A stretch of 9,659 bases of DNA, from assembly GCA_003506635.1 (NCBI GenBank), contig DNZB01000100.1, positions 1,078 through 10,736 of the forward strand, in the 5' to 3' direction. How positions within the stretch are numbered: position 1 is the first letter of the stretch; each line of letters opens with the position of its first letter. This DNA is from Parvularcula sp. Its GTDB lineage: Bacteria; Pseudomonadota; Alphaproteobacteria; Caulobacterales; Parvularculaceae. The translations under genes and the position numbers were made by a program. Below, piece by piece: positions 1 to 5,813 of this stretch. The notes below the pieces were generated by a model. That model was not told the DNA's origin and ran no database searches. It saw nothing but the letters and a program-made list of their open reading frames with translations.

Positions 1-516
1 CTCGCCCATGTCATGGTCTCGCGCCAGGAAACCGCGCGCCCGCTGCTGACCCCCGGCGAGGTGATGCAGCTCCCCAAAGGCGAGGCGATCGCCATGGTCT
101 CAGGGCTCGCCCCGATCCGCGCGAAGAAGCTCCGCTATTATCTCGACGCGAATTTCCTGGGGCGCATGCGCCCGCCCGTCGATGTGAATAAGCGGGCCGT
201 CGGCTTCTATCCCGACGCGCCGCCGGCGCGCGTCAATGACTGGGCGGGAATGCTCGCGGCGCCCGCAGGTCCCGTGAAGCCCTGGTTCGACCTCATCACA
301 GGCAGCGCGTCCGAGGACGGCGGCCTGCAGCACAAGCCAGAACTCGACCCCATCAAGGCGCCGATCGTCGAAGCGGCGGACGAAGGACCGCGCGTGGAAG
401 ACGACGCCGACGATCTCGCCGCGGCGCGGCGCCTCAAGGGCCTTTCCGATGTCGCGCGGCGCGCCATGGGCCTCGACCAGAGCTTCAAGGGGCAAGGCCT
501 CTTGCCAGGAATCTGA
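1..516 (+). CDS. traG: TraG/VirD4-family conjugative coupling protein, C-terminal fragment
   Basis: This is the 3' end of a coupling-protein gene that is already open at base 1; 171 codons are present before the TGA. TraG/VirD4 proteins are inner-membrane hexameric ATPases that bring the relaxase-DNA complex to the type IV secretion channel. The Walker motifs of this family lie further upstream, outside the window. What remains matches the family's C-terminal part: an SRQETARPLLTPGEVMQLP stretch, then MVSGLAPIRAKKLRYYLD, then an acidic, Ala-rich variable tail from about residue 105 of the fragment. The ATG at 13 is internal, because the same frame reads L-A-H-V before it without a stop. The stop lies one base before the start of the next gene, and trbB follows, as in Tn4371-like elements. 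Full-length members are usually around 600-700 residues, so roughly three quarters of the gene is missing through window truncation, not decay. Confidence 0.93.
   Translation, partial: LAHVMVSRQETARPLLTPGEVMQLPKGEAIAMVSGLAPIRAKKLRYYLDANFLGRMRPPVDVNKRAVGFYPDAPPARVNDWAGMLAAPAGPVKPWFDLITGSASEDGGLQHKPELDPIKAPIVEAADEGPRVEDDADDLAAARRLKGLSDVARRAMGLDQSFKGQGLLPGI
491..506. promoter_or_regulatory. Perfect 6-bp inverted repeat just before the ribbon-helix-helix gene
   Basis: GGCAAG (491-496) and CTTGCC (501-506) are exact reverse complements separated by GCCT. The element lies in the last codons of traG and ends directly against the AGGA Shine-Dalgarno (507-510) of the gene starting at 518. It could form a small RNA stem-loop that limits access to that Shine-Dalgarno. 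Alternatively it could be a palindromic DNA operator, a type of site that ribbon-helix-helix dimers bind. Short inverted repeats are common by chance in GC-rich DNA, so the position is the only reason to list it. Confidence 0.3.
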
Positions 517-517
517 T

Positions 518-973
518 ATGACCAACACGCGCATCAATATTCATATCTCGGCGGAAGCGGACGCGCTCCTCAATTCCGCCATCGCCGGCGGCGCGGCGAA
601 CAAGGGCGCGATCGTCGACGCGGCGCTGAAAGAGCTGCTCGATCCGAAGCGGAAAGACACAGCGCTCGCCAGGATCGCGCAGCGTCTCGACCGGCTGACC
701 CGCGCGATGGAGAAACTGGCGGACGAGGGCATCGCGCAGAGCGAGACCCTCGCGCTCTTCGTTCTCTATTATCTCTGCATCACGCCGCCTTTGCCGACGG
801 CAGCGCGCGCCGCGGCGGAAGCCGTCGGGCGGGCGCGGTTCGATCACTTTGTGCGAGAGGTCGGAAAGCGTCTTGCCGGCAAGGAGCGGTACTCCGACGC
901 GCTCCTCGCCAGCATCGATCTCATTCGCAGCGAAGAAGGCGAAGCGCCGCAACCACGGGAGCGCGCGGCATGA
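518..973 (+). CDS. CopG-type ribbon-helix-helix protein of the Trb cluster
   Basis: This is a 151-residue protein. Its N-terminus (about residues 5-42) fits a ribbon-helix-helix fold: a short alternating beta strand R-I-N-I-H-I-S, a first helix around 12-21, a turn with G-G-A-A-N-K-G, and a second helix around 28-42. Such dimers insert the strand into the DNA major groove and act as repressors or relaxosome accessory factors. The rest (about 50-145) is a helical extension containing LFVLYYL and an FDHFVREVGKRLA segment. Many CopG proteins are only about 45-100 residues, so this extension is a feature of the conjugation-linked subfamily. I chose the ATG at 518 because AGGA at 507-510 sits seven bases upstream and it follows the traG stop. 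An in-frame ATG at 449 would overlap traG and add a non-family N-terminus. The TGA overlaps the trbB ATG by four bases. Proteins annotated as CopG regulators commonly occupy this slot between traG and trbB. Their exact role is not settled; autoregulation of the operon is my inference. Confidence 0.85.
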   Translation: MTNTRINIHISAEADALLNSAIAGGAANKGAIVDAALKELLDPKRKDTALARIAQRLDRLTRAMEKLADEGIAQSETLALFVLYYLCITPPLPTAARAAAEAVGRARFDHFVREVGKRLAGKERYSDALLASIDLIRSEEGEAPQPRERAA

Positions 974-1962
974 ATCATCGCCCCCCAAGCGACGACACCG
1001 CAAGCCGCCGCGCCGCCATGCTGAAGACGGCGTTCGGCCCCGTCATCGGCGCGGCGCTTCAAGACGACACCGTGATCGAGATCATGGCCAATCCCGACGG
1101 CGCGCTCTGGATCGAGCGGCATGGGTTGGGGCGCGTCCGGCAGGATCAACTTATTCGCGCCGCCGACGCCGAGCGCATCATCCGCCTCGTCGCCAGCCAT
1201 ATCGGCTTTGATTGCGACAAGGCCCATCCGATCGTCTCGGCCGAGCTTCCGGGAACGGGCGAACGTTTCGAAGGCGTGCTGCCGCCCGTCGCGATCGCGC
1301 CAGCCTTCGCCATCAGGAAGGCCTCAGGGCGGGTCATCGGGCTCTCTGAATATGTCGATGCCGGGATCATGAGCGGCGCCGATGCGCTGACGCTGAAGTC
1401 CGCGACGCTCAAGAAGCAGAACATCCTGATCGCCGGCGGCGCGTCGTCGGGCAAGACGACGCTGGCGAATGCGCTCCTCGCCGAAATCGCCGCGGTGGAC
1501 GACCGCATTCTCCTCCTCGAAGACACGCGCGAACTTCATTGCAGCGCGCGCGATGTCGTAGCGCTGCGTACGTCGCCCGGCGTCAGCCTCGAGACCCTCG
1601 TGCGCTCGACCATGCGCCTCCGGCCCGACCGGATCATCGTCGGCGAAGTGCGTGGGCCCGAGGCGCTCGATCTCCTCAAAGCATGGAACACCGGCCATCC
1701 GGGCGGCATCGCCACCGTGCATGCGAAATCCGCCGCTTCGGCGCTGACGCGGCTCGAACAATTGATCGGCGAGCGGACGACGCACATCCCCTGCCAGCTC
1801 ATCGCCGACGCCGTCGATCTCGTCGTCTTCATCGCGCGAGGCGCCGAAGGGCGGCGCGTCAAGGAGATCGTCCGCGTCGAAGGCCTCGATCACGACGGCT
1901 ACCGTCTCGCCAAACCCAACCCTCTCGAACTCATCGTCAACAATGAAGGAGCGCCGCGATGA
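970..1962 (+). CDS. trbB: P-type conjugative transfer ATPase TrbB (VirB11-like)
   Basis: TrbB is a cytoplasmic hexameric ATPase of the VirB11/GspE secretion superfamily. It powers pilus biogenesis and substrate passage at the inner-membrane face of the channel. The 330 residues match the usual length (about 320-350). The N-terminal domain covers about residues 15-140. The Walker A motif GGASSGKT is at 156-163, with the lysine at 162. An Asp box-like acidic stretch LLLEDTREL follows shortly after. The Walker B-like IIVGEVRG is at 222-229 with Glu226, and the His box TGHPGGIATVHA is at 241-252. All key residues are present, so the enzyme looks intact. The ATG at 970 overlaps the previous stop as ATGA, with GGGAG at 957-961 as Shine-Dalgarno. 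The end overlaps the trbC start in the same way, which points to translational coupling through the operon. Confidence 0.97.
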   Translation: MNHRPPSDDTASRRAAMLKTAFGPVIGAALQDDTVIEIMANPDGALWIERHGLGRVRQDQLIRAADAERIIRLVASHIGFDCDKAHPIVSAELPGTGERFEGVLPPVAIAPAFAIRKASGRVIGLSEYVDAGIMSGADALTLKSATLKKQNILIAGGASSGKTTLANALLAEIAAVDDRILLLEDTRELHCSARDVVALRTSPGVSLETLVRSTMRLRPDRIIVGEVRGPEALDLLKAWNTGHPGGIATVHAKSAASALTRLEQLIGERTTHIPCQLIADAVDLVVFIARGAEGRRVKEIVRVEGLDHDGYRLAKPNPLELIVNNEGAPR

Positions 1963-2288
1963 CTTCTCTCAACACCATCCACCGTCACCTGATCATGCTC
2001 GGGCTGATTGCGCTCGGCGTCCTGGTCCTCGCCAGTCCCGCGCACGCCGCCGGCTCTGGCATGCCGTGGGAGGCGCCGCTCGCCTCGATCCTCGCCTCGA
2101 TCGAGGGGCCGGTCGCGCGCATCGTCGCGGTCATCATCATCATCATCACCGGGCTCAGCCTCGCCTTCGGCGACACGTCGGGCGGCTTTCGCCGGCTCAT
2201 CCAGATCGTCTTCGGTCTCTCGGTCGCCTTCGCCGCGACCTCGTTCTTCCTCGCCTTCTTCTCCTTCGGCGGCGGCGCGCTGATCTGA
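1959..2288 (+). CDS. trbC: TrbC conjugative prepilin (VirB2-like)
   Basis: This 109-residue protein is the pilin precursor of the Trb pilus. Residues 1-30 form a signal peptide with a hydrophobic core at about 11-26, ending in S-P-A-H-A, with likely cleavage after Ala30. The mature part has two membrane helices, about 52-70 and 81-103, separated by a short polar loop with F-R-R-L, as in VirB2/TrbC pilins. Five consecutive Ile codons (59-63) lie in the first helix. The chain ends G-G-G-A-L-I. In RP4, TrbC is trimmed at its C-terminus and joined head to tail by the TraF peptidase, and a glycine followed by a few residues is compatible with that, but traF is not in this window. The ATG at 1959 overlaps the trbB stop, and AAGGAG at 1946-1951 is seven bases upstream. 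Identification rests on membrane topology plus position between trbB and trbD. Confidence 0.94.
   Translation: MTSLNTIHRHLIMLGLIALGVLVLASPAHAAGSGMPWEAPLASILASIEGPVARIVAVIIIIITGLSLAFGDTSGGFRRLIQIVFGLSVAFAATSFFLAFFSFGGGALI
2133..2147 (+). repeat. (ATC)x5 trinucleotide run inside trbC
   Basis: Five perfect ATC units encode Ile59-Ile63 in the first mature transmembrane helix of the pilin. The run is in frame, so loss or gain of a unit would change the helix by one residue without causing a frameshift. In the next frame the same bases read as a run of histidine codons, which is an artefact and not a tag. Confidence 0.8.
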
Positions 2289-2292
2289 GGAG
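2287..2292 (+). promoter_or_regulatory. Shine-Dalgarno of trbD, overlapping the trbC stop
   Basis: GAGGAG begins inside the TGA stop of trbC and serves the tandem ATG-ATG at 2298/2301. Spacing is five bases to the first ATG and eight to the second, so either methionine could be the true start. Out-of-frame ATG at 2293 abuts the motif and is too close to use. Confidence 0.7.
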
Positions 2293-2297
2293 ATGCA

Positions 2298-2555
2298 ATG
2301 ATGACCGACGGCTATTCCATCCCGATCCATCGAAGCCTAACCGAGCCGATCATGATGGCCGGCGCGCCGCGGGGGATCGCCATCCTCAACGGCACCGTCG
2401 CAGCGGCGGTCGGTCTCGGCCTGCAGATGTGGGCCGCCGGCATCGTGCTATTCGTCATCGGCCACGCCGCGGCGGTCTACGCCGCCAAGAAGGACCCAAA
2501 ATTCGTCGAGGTCGGCGCGCGGCACCTGAAGCACAAGGGGTATCTCTCGTGCTGA
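2298..2555 (+). CDS. trbD: TrbD inner-membrane conjugal transfer protein (VirB3-like)
   Basis: TrbD is a small inner-membrane protein of the VirB3 family that works with the TrbE ATPase. In some systems the two are fused. The 85 residues include the characteristic N-terminal stretch IPIHRSLTEPIMMAGAPRG (about 8-26). A hydrophobic hairpin follows at about 28-62, interrupted around Gln43-Met44, and then a basic, cytoplasmic-type tail beginning A-A-K-K-D-P-K-F. The length is typical for the family (about 80-105). The start is one of two adjacent ATGs; I use the first. The TGA lies inside the start region of trbE, with the trbE GTG beginning four bases before it, so the two are probably translated in a coupled way, which fits their partnership. 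Confidence 0.94.
   Translation: MMTDGYSIPIHRSLTEPIMMAGAPRGIAILNGTVAAAVGLGLQMWAAGIVLFVIGHAAAVYAAKKDPKFVEVGARHLKHKGYLSC
2535..2540 (+). promoter_or_regulatory. Shine-Dalgarno that fixes the GTG start of trbE
   Basis: AAGGGG ends eight bases before GTG at 2549 and lies within the last codons of trbD. It supports starting TrbE at this GTG. The nearest in-frame ATG far upstream, at 1943, would run antisense to no known TrbE sequence and across all of trbC and trbD. Confidence 0.75.
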
Positions 2556-4987
2556 ACCTGAAAGAATACCAGGAGCGCCCGAAGCGCCTTGCGGATTATC
2601 TCCCCTGGGCCGCGCTCGTCGCGCAGGGCGTGATCCTCAACAAGGACGGAAGCTTCCAGCGCACCATCCGCTATCGGGGCCCCGACCAGATGAGTGCGAG
2701 CGCCGAGGAACTGGTGAGCTTCACGGCGCGCGTCAACAACGTGCTGAAGCGCTTCGGCTCTGGTTGGGCCTTGCACTTCGAAGCGACCCGCATCCCCGCC
2801 TCGGATTACCCCCCATCCGAGTGGCGAGACGGCGCGGCGTTCCTCGTCGATGAGGAACGCCGCGCTGAGTTTGAGAGCGCTGGCGCGCTCTTCGAGAGCG
2901 CCTATCATCTGACCTTCGTCCATCTCCCCCCGACCGATCGGACGACCAAGGGCGAAGCGCTGTTCCTGACGCGCGAGAAGGGCGCCGTCGCCCCGTCCTG
3001 GCGCGAGCGGCTCGATCAGTTCACGCTGGAGACGGATCGCGCGATCGATCTCCTCTCGGCGCTGCTCCCCGAATGCCGGCCGCTCGATGACGCCGAGACG
3101 CTGACGTTCCTGCATGGAACGATCTCGACCAAACGCCACAAGGTCGCGGTTCCGGCCACGCCGATGTTTCTTGATGCCTTCATCGCGGACTCAGCGCTGA
3201 CCGGCGGCCTCGAACCGATGCTCGGGAACGAGCATCTCCGGATCGTCAGCATCCAGGGCTTTCCGCCGGCGAGCGAGCCGGGGTTTTTGAACGCCCTTAA
3301 TGAACTCGGCTTTCCCTATCGCTGGACCACGAGGCTGATCCCGCTCGATAAAGCCGTCGCAACCCGGGAGATCGCCAAATATCGGCGGCAATGGTTCGCC
3401 AAAAGGAAATCGATCGCCGCCATCCTCAAGGAGACTTTGTTCAACGAACAAAGCGTCCTCATCGACGCCGACGCCGACAACAAGGCGGCGGACGCTGACG
3501 CGGCGCTGCAGGAGCTCGGCGCCGACGATGTCGCGTTCGGCTATTTGACCTGCAGCATCGTCGTCAGCGACGCGGATGCCGGCGTTGCGGATTTACGCGC
3601 CAAGGAGATCGAGCGCGTCCTCAACGGCCTTGGCTTCGTCGTCATCCGCGAAAGCGTCAACGCCGTCGACGCCTGGCTTGGGAGCCTCCCCGGACAGCTC
3701 TACGCCAATATCCGCCAGCCGCTCATCCATACGCTGAATGTCGCGCATCTCGCGCCCTGGTCGGCGGTGTGGGCGGGGGCGTCATGGAATGAGCACTTGG
3801 GTGGCCCGCCGCTCATCCAGGCGACCACACATGAGACGACGCCGTTCCGCCTTTCAACGCATATCGGCGATGTCGGGCATGCGCTCGTCGTCGGCCCGAC
3901 CGGCGCCGGCAAATCCGTGCTGCTCGCGCTTATGGCGCTGCAATTCCGCCGCTACCCAAATGCGCAGGTCTTCGCCTTCGACAAGGGCAAGTCGATGCGC
4001 GCGGCGATCCTCTCGCTCGCCGGTTCGTTCCATGACCTTGGCGGCGAGGGGGCGCCGGCGTTCCAGCCGCTCCGCGACATCGATGGCGCCGCGGCGCGGT
4101 CCCGCGCGCAAAGCTGGCTCCTCGGCATTCTCGCGCAGCAGGGCGTCGCGGTCGATCCTTCGATCTCCGACGCGCTGTGGCTGGCGCTCACCAATCTAGC
4201 CGAAGCGCCGGTGCGCGAGCGGACCTTGACGGGGCTAACGCTCCTCATCCAGCGCGCGGACATCCGCGACGCGCTGCGGCCGTTCACCATCGACGGTCCG
4301 CACGGCGCGCTCTTCGACGCCGAGGCGGAAACGCTCGATCTTTCGGACATCGAAGCTTTCGAGATGGAGGCCCTGATGCGCCGTGAGGCGGCAGTCGCGC
4401 CGGCGCTCGCCTATCTCTTCGATCGCCTTGACGCCCGCTTCGACGGAAGGCCGACGCTCCTTCTCATCGACGAAGCCTGGGTGTTCCTCGACCATCCGCT
4501 GTTCGCGGCGCGTCTCAAGGACTGGCTCAAAACGCTCCGCAAGAAGAACGTCTCGGTCGTCTTCGCGACGCAGTCGCTCTCCGACATCCAGTCGTCGAAG
4601 ATCGCGCCGACCATCATCGAGAGCTGCCCATCTCGGATCTTCCTTGCGAACGACCGCGCGCAGGAAGCCGGCATCCGGCCCGTTTACGAGGCCTTCGGCC
4701 TCAACGCCCGCCAGATCGAAATCATCGCGACGGCGACGCCAAAGCGCCACTATTACTTCCAGTCCGCCATCGGCAACCGGCTCTTTGAACTCGCGCTCGG
4801 TCCCGTGGCGCTCGCCCTCTGCGGCGCGTCATCGCCCGAGACCCAGGCGCTGATCGACCGGCTGGTCCAGCAATCTCCGAACGCCTTCGCCGAACGGTTC
4901 CTCGCCGAGAAGAACCTCGCCTGGGCCGCCGACCTCATCGCGTCTCATTCATCACGACAAGGAGAGTTTCTATGCGCCGCCGAATGA
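2549..4987 (+). CDS. trbE: TrbE conjugative transfer ATPase (VirB4-like)
   Basis: TrbE is the large VirB4-family ATPase at the cytoplasmic base of the channel, energising pilus assembly and substrate transfer. From the GTG at 2549 it is 812 residues, the usual size. It begins LNLKEYQERPKRLADYLPWA, a typical TrbE start. The N-terminal CagE/TrbE/VirB domain runs to about residue 400. The family signature APWSAVWAG starts at 402. The C-terminal RecA-like ATPase has Walker A GPTGAGKS at 449-456 (Lys455), Walker B LLLIDEAW at 637-644 (Asp641, Glu642), and a conserved FATQSLSDI motif from 672. All ATPase residues are intact. The same frame stays open upstream to an ATG at 1943, which would add about 200 spurious residues overlapping trbC and trbD; the GTG with its Shine-Dalgarno is clearly preferable. 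The 3' end overlaps trbJ by 16 bases. Confidence 0.96.
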   Translation: MLNLKEYQERPKRLADYLPWAALVAQGVILNKDGSFQRTIRYRGPDQMSASAEELVSFTARVNNVLKRFGSGWALHFEATRIPASDYPPSEWRDGAAFLVDEERRAEFESAGALFESAYHLTFVHLPPTDRTTKGEALFLTREKGAVAPSWRERLDQFTLETDRAIDLLSALLPECRPLDDAETLTFLHGTISTKRHKVAVPATPMFLDAFIADSALTGGLEPMLGNEHLRIVSIQGFPPASEPGFLNALNELGFPYRWTTRLIPLDKAVATREIAKYRRQWFAKRKSIAAILKETLFNEQSVLIDADADNKAADADAALQELGADDVAFGYLTCSIVVSDADAGVADLRAKEIERVLNGLGFVVIRESVNAVDAWLGSLPGQLYANIRQPLIHTLNVAHLAPWSAVWAGASWNEHLGGPPLIQATTHETTPFRLSTHIGDVGHALVVGPTGAGKSVLLALMALQFRRYPNAQVFAFDKGKSMRAAILSLAGSFHDLGGEGAPAFQPLRDIDGAAARSRAQSWLLGILAQQGVAVDPSISDALWLALTNLAEAPVRERTLTGLTLLIQRADIRDALRPFTIDGPHGALFDAEAETLDLSDIEAFEMEALMRREAAVAPALAYLFDRLDARFDGRPTLLLIDEAWVFLDHPLFAARLKDWLKTLRKKNVSVVFATQSLSDIQSSKIAPTIIESCPSRIFLANDRAQEAGIRPVYEAFGLNARQIEIIATATPKRHYYFQSAIGNRLFELALGPVALALCGASSPETQALIDRLVQQSPNAFAERFLAEKNLAWAADLIASHSSRQGEFLCAAE
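4959..4964 (+). promoter_or_regulatory. Shine-Dalgarno of trbJ within the end of trbE
   Basis: AAGGAG is seven bases before the ATG at 4972. A second in-frame ATG at 4984 would be 19 bases away, too far. The site therefore decides the start, and implies that trbJ initiation occurs inside the final codons of trbE. Confidence 0.75.
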
Positions 4988-5697
4988 AAGTTCTGTTGCT
5001 CAGCGCCGCGATGCTATCGCCGCTGACCCTCTTGTCCGTAACGCCGGCGAGCGCCCAGCTCTTCGGCGGCATCGTCTACGACCCGTCAAACTACGCGCAG
5101 AACCTCCTGACCGCGGTCCGGACGCTTCAGATGATCAACAATCAGATCAAGCAGCTCGCGAACGAAGCGCAGATGATCGCCAACCAGGTGAAGGACCTCA
5201 CAAACCTTCCCTTTACGGCGCGCGCGGCCCTGAACGCACGTCTCGCCGAGATCGACACGCTGATCAAGACCGCGAAGGGATTGGCCTATGACGTCGCCTC
5301 GATCGACGCGGCGTTCAAGGCGCTCTATCCGGAAGACTACGCCTCGTTCTCGAACGCCGCGATGGCGGCGGACGCGCGCCGGCACTGGCAGGAAGCCTCC
5401 CGCGCGTTCCATGACGCCGTCATCATGCAGGCCAAGGTCACCGAAACGATCGCCGCCGATCTGACGACGCTCGACGAGATCGTGCGAGAAAGCGAGACCG
5501 CCATCGGCGGTCTCCAGGTCGCCCAGGCCGGGAACCAGCTCCTCGCGCTGCAGACGAAACAGTCGATGCACACGGCCGAGCTGATGGCCGTCAACGCCCG
5601 CGCCGAGGCGCTCGATCGCGCCCGCCAGCTGCAGATGGAGGAGCGCGCCCGCATCCAGCGCACCCGCTTCATCGGTGACGGGATCATCTATCCATGA
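4972..5697 (+). CDS. trbJ: TrbJ periplasmic conjugal transfer protein (VirB5-like)
   Basis: This 241-residue protein carries a Sec signal peptide: basic M-R-R-R-M-K, a hydrophobic core at about 7-23, and T-P-A-S-A before Gln29. TrbJ proteins act in the periplasm as VirB5-like, pilus-associated factors needed for mating-pair formation. After the signal, the YDPSNYAQNLLTAVRTLQ segment is characteristic of TrbJ. It is followed by long amphipathic, Gln/Ala-rich helices (about 50-80, and about 150-230) likely to form coiled coils, including M-I-N-N-Q-I-K-Q-L-A and L-Q-M-E-E-R-A-R-I-Q-R. The length agrees with the family (about 230-260). The gene starts inside the end of trbE and ends four bases into a possible ATGA junction at 5694-5697. 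A short unassigned gap follows before trbL. Confidence 0.94.
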   Translation: MRRRMKVLLLSAAMLSPLTLLSVTPASAQLFGGIVYDPSNYAQNLLTAVRTLQMINNQIKQLANEAQMIANQVKDLTNLPFTARAALNARLAEIDTLIKTAKGLAYDVASIDAAFKALYPEDYASFSNAAMAADARRHWQEASRAFHDAVIMQAKVTETIAADLTTLDEIVRESETAIGGLQVAQAGNQLLALQTKQSMHTAELMAVNARAEALDRARQLQMEERARIQRTRFIGDGIIYP

Positions 5698-5718
5698 GCG
5701 GCCCGCGGACGAGCGCCG

Positions 5719-5763
5719 GAAGGAGGACGCGGTTGGCGAAATCCCGGTTGCGCCGCCTCCTTC
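5719..5763. promoter_or_regulatory. 8-bp inverted repeat that could mask a Shine-Dalgarno in the trbJ-trbL gap
   Basis: GAAGGAGG (5719-5726) is exactly complementary to CCTCCTTC (5756-5763), with 29 bases between. The left arm contains AAGGAGG (5720-5726), a near-ideal ribosome binding site six bases before a TTG codon at 5733. Pairing of the arms would hide it. The arrangement could be a translational switch or an accident of GC-rich sequence. No U-tract follows, so it is not a typical rho-independent terminator. Confidence 0.3.
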
Positions 5764-5810
5764 AATCGCTGCCGAAACGGCGGTCCTCGGCGCGCGGCTG
5801 GAGGGCCTGA
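5733..5810 (+). CDS. Possible very small basic ORF between trbJ and trbL (TTG start)
   Basis: A 25-codon ORF starts at TTG 5733, six bases after AAGGAGG (5720-5726), and ends in TGA at 5808-5810, three bases before the trbL ATG. The frame is also open back to an ATG at 5694 that overlaps the trbJ stop as ATGA, giving a 38-codon version, but without a good Shine-Dalgarno there. The predicted peptide is strongly basic (Arg/Lys, no acidic residues; it ends R-G-W-R-A) and has no signal peptide or lipobox. It does not resemble TrbK, the entry-exclusion lipoprotein that sits in this slot in RP4 and Ti plasmids. An overlapping frame in the same stretch (about 5675-5872) also stays open, so coding status is ambiguous. 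Possible roles are a leader whose translation feeds ribosomes to trbL, or no role at all. I do not recognise it. Confidence 0.25.
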   Translation: MAKSRLRRLLQSLPKRRSSARGWRA

Positions 5811-5813
5811 TCC

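Noticed and set aside
449..517. Longer start for the ribbon-helix-helix protein
   Set aside because: Would overlap the traG end by 68 bases and add an N-terminus before the strand that normally opens this fold; the ATG at 518 has its own Shine-Dalgarno.
2131..2150. ATC/CAT run as a possible CRISPR or His-tag artefact
   Set aside because: A single five-unit trinucleotide run, in frame in trbC as Ile codons within a transmembrane helix; no spacers or repeat units.
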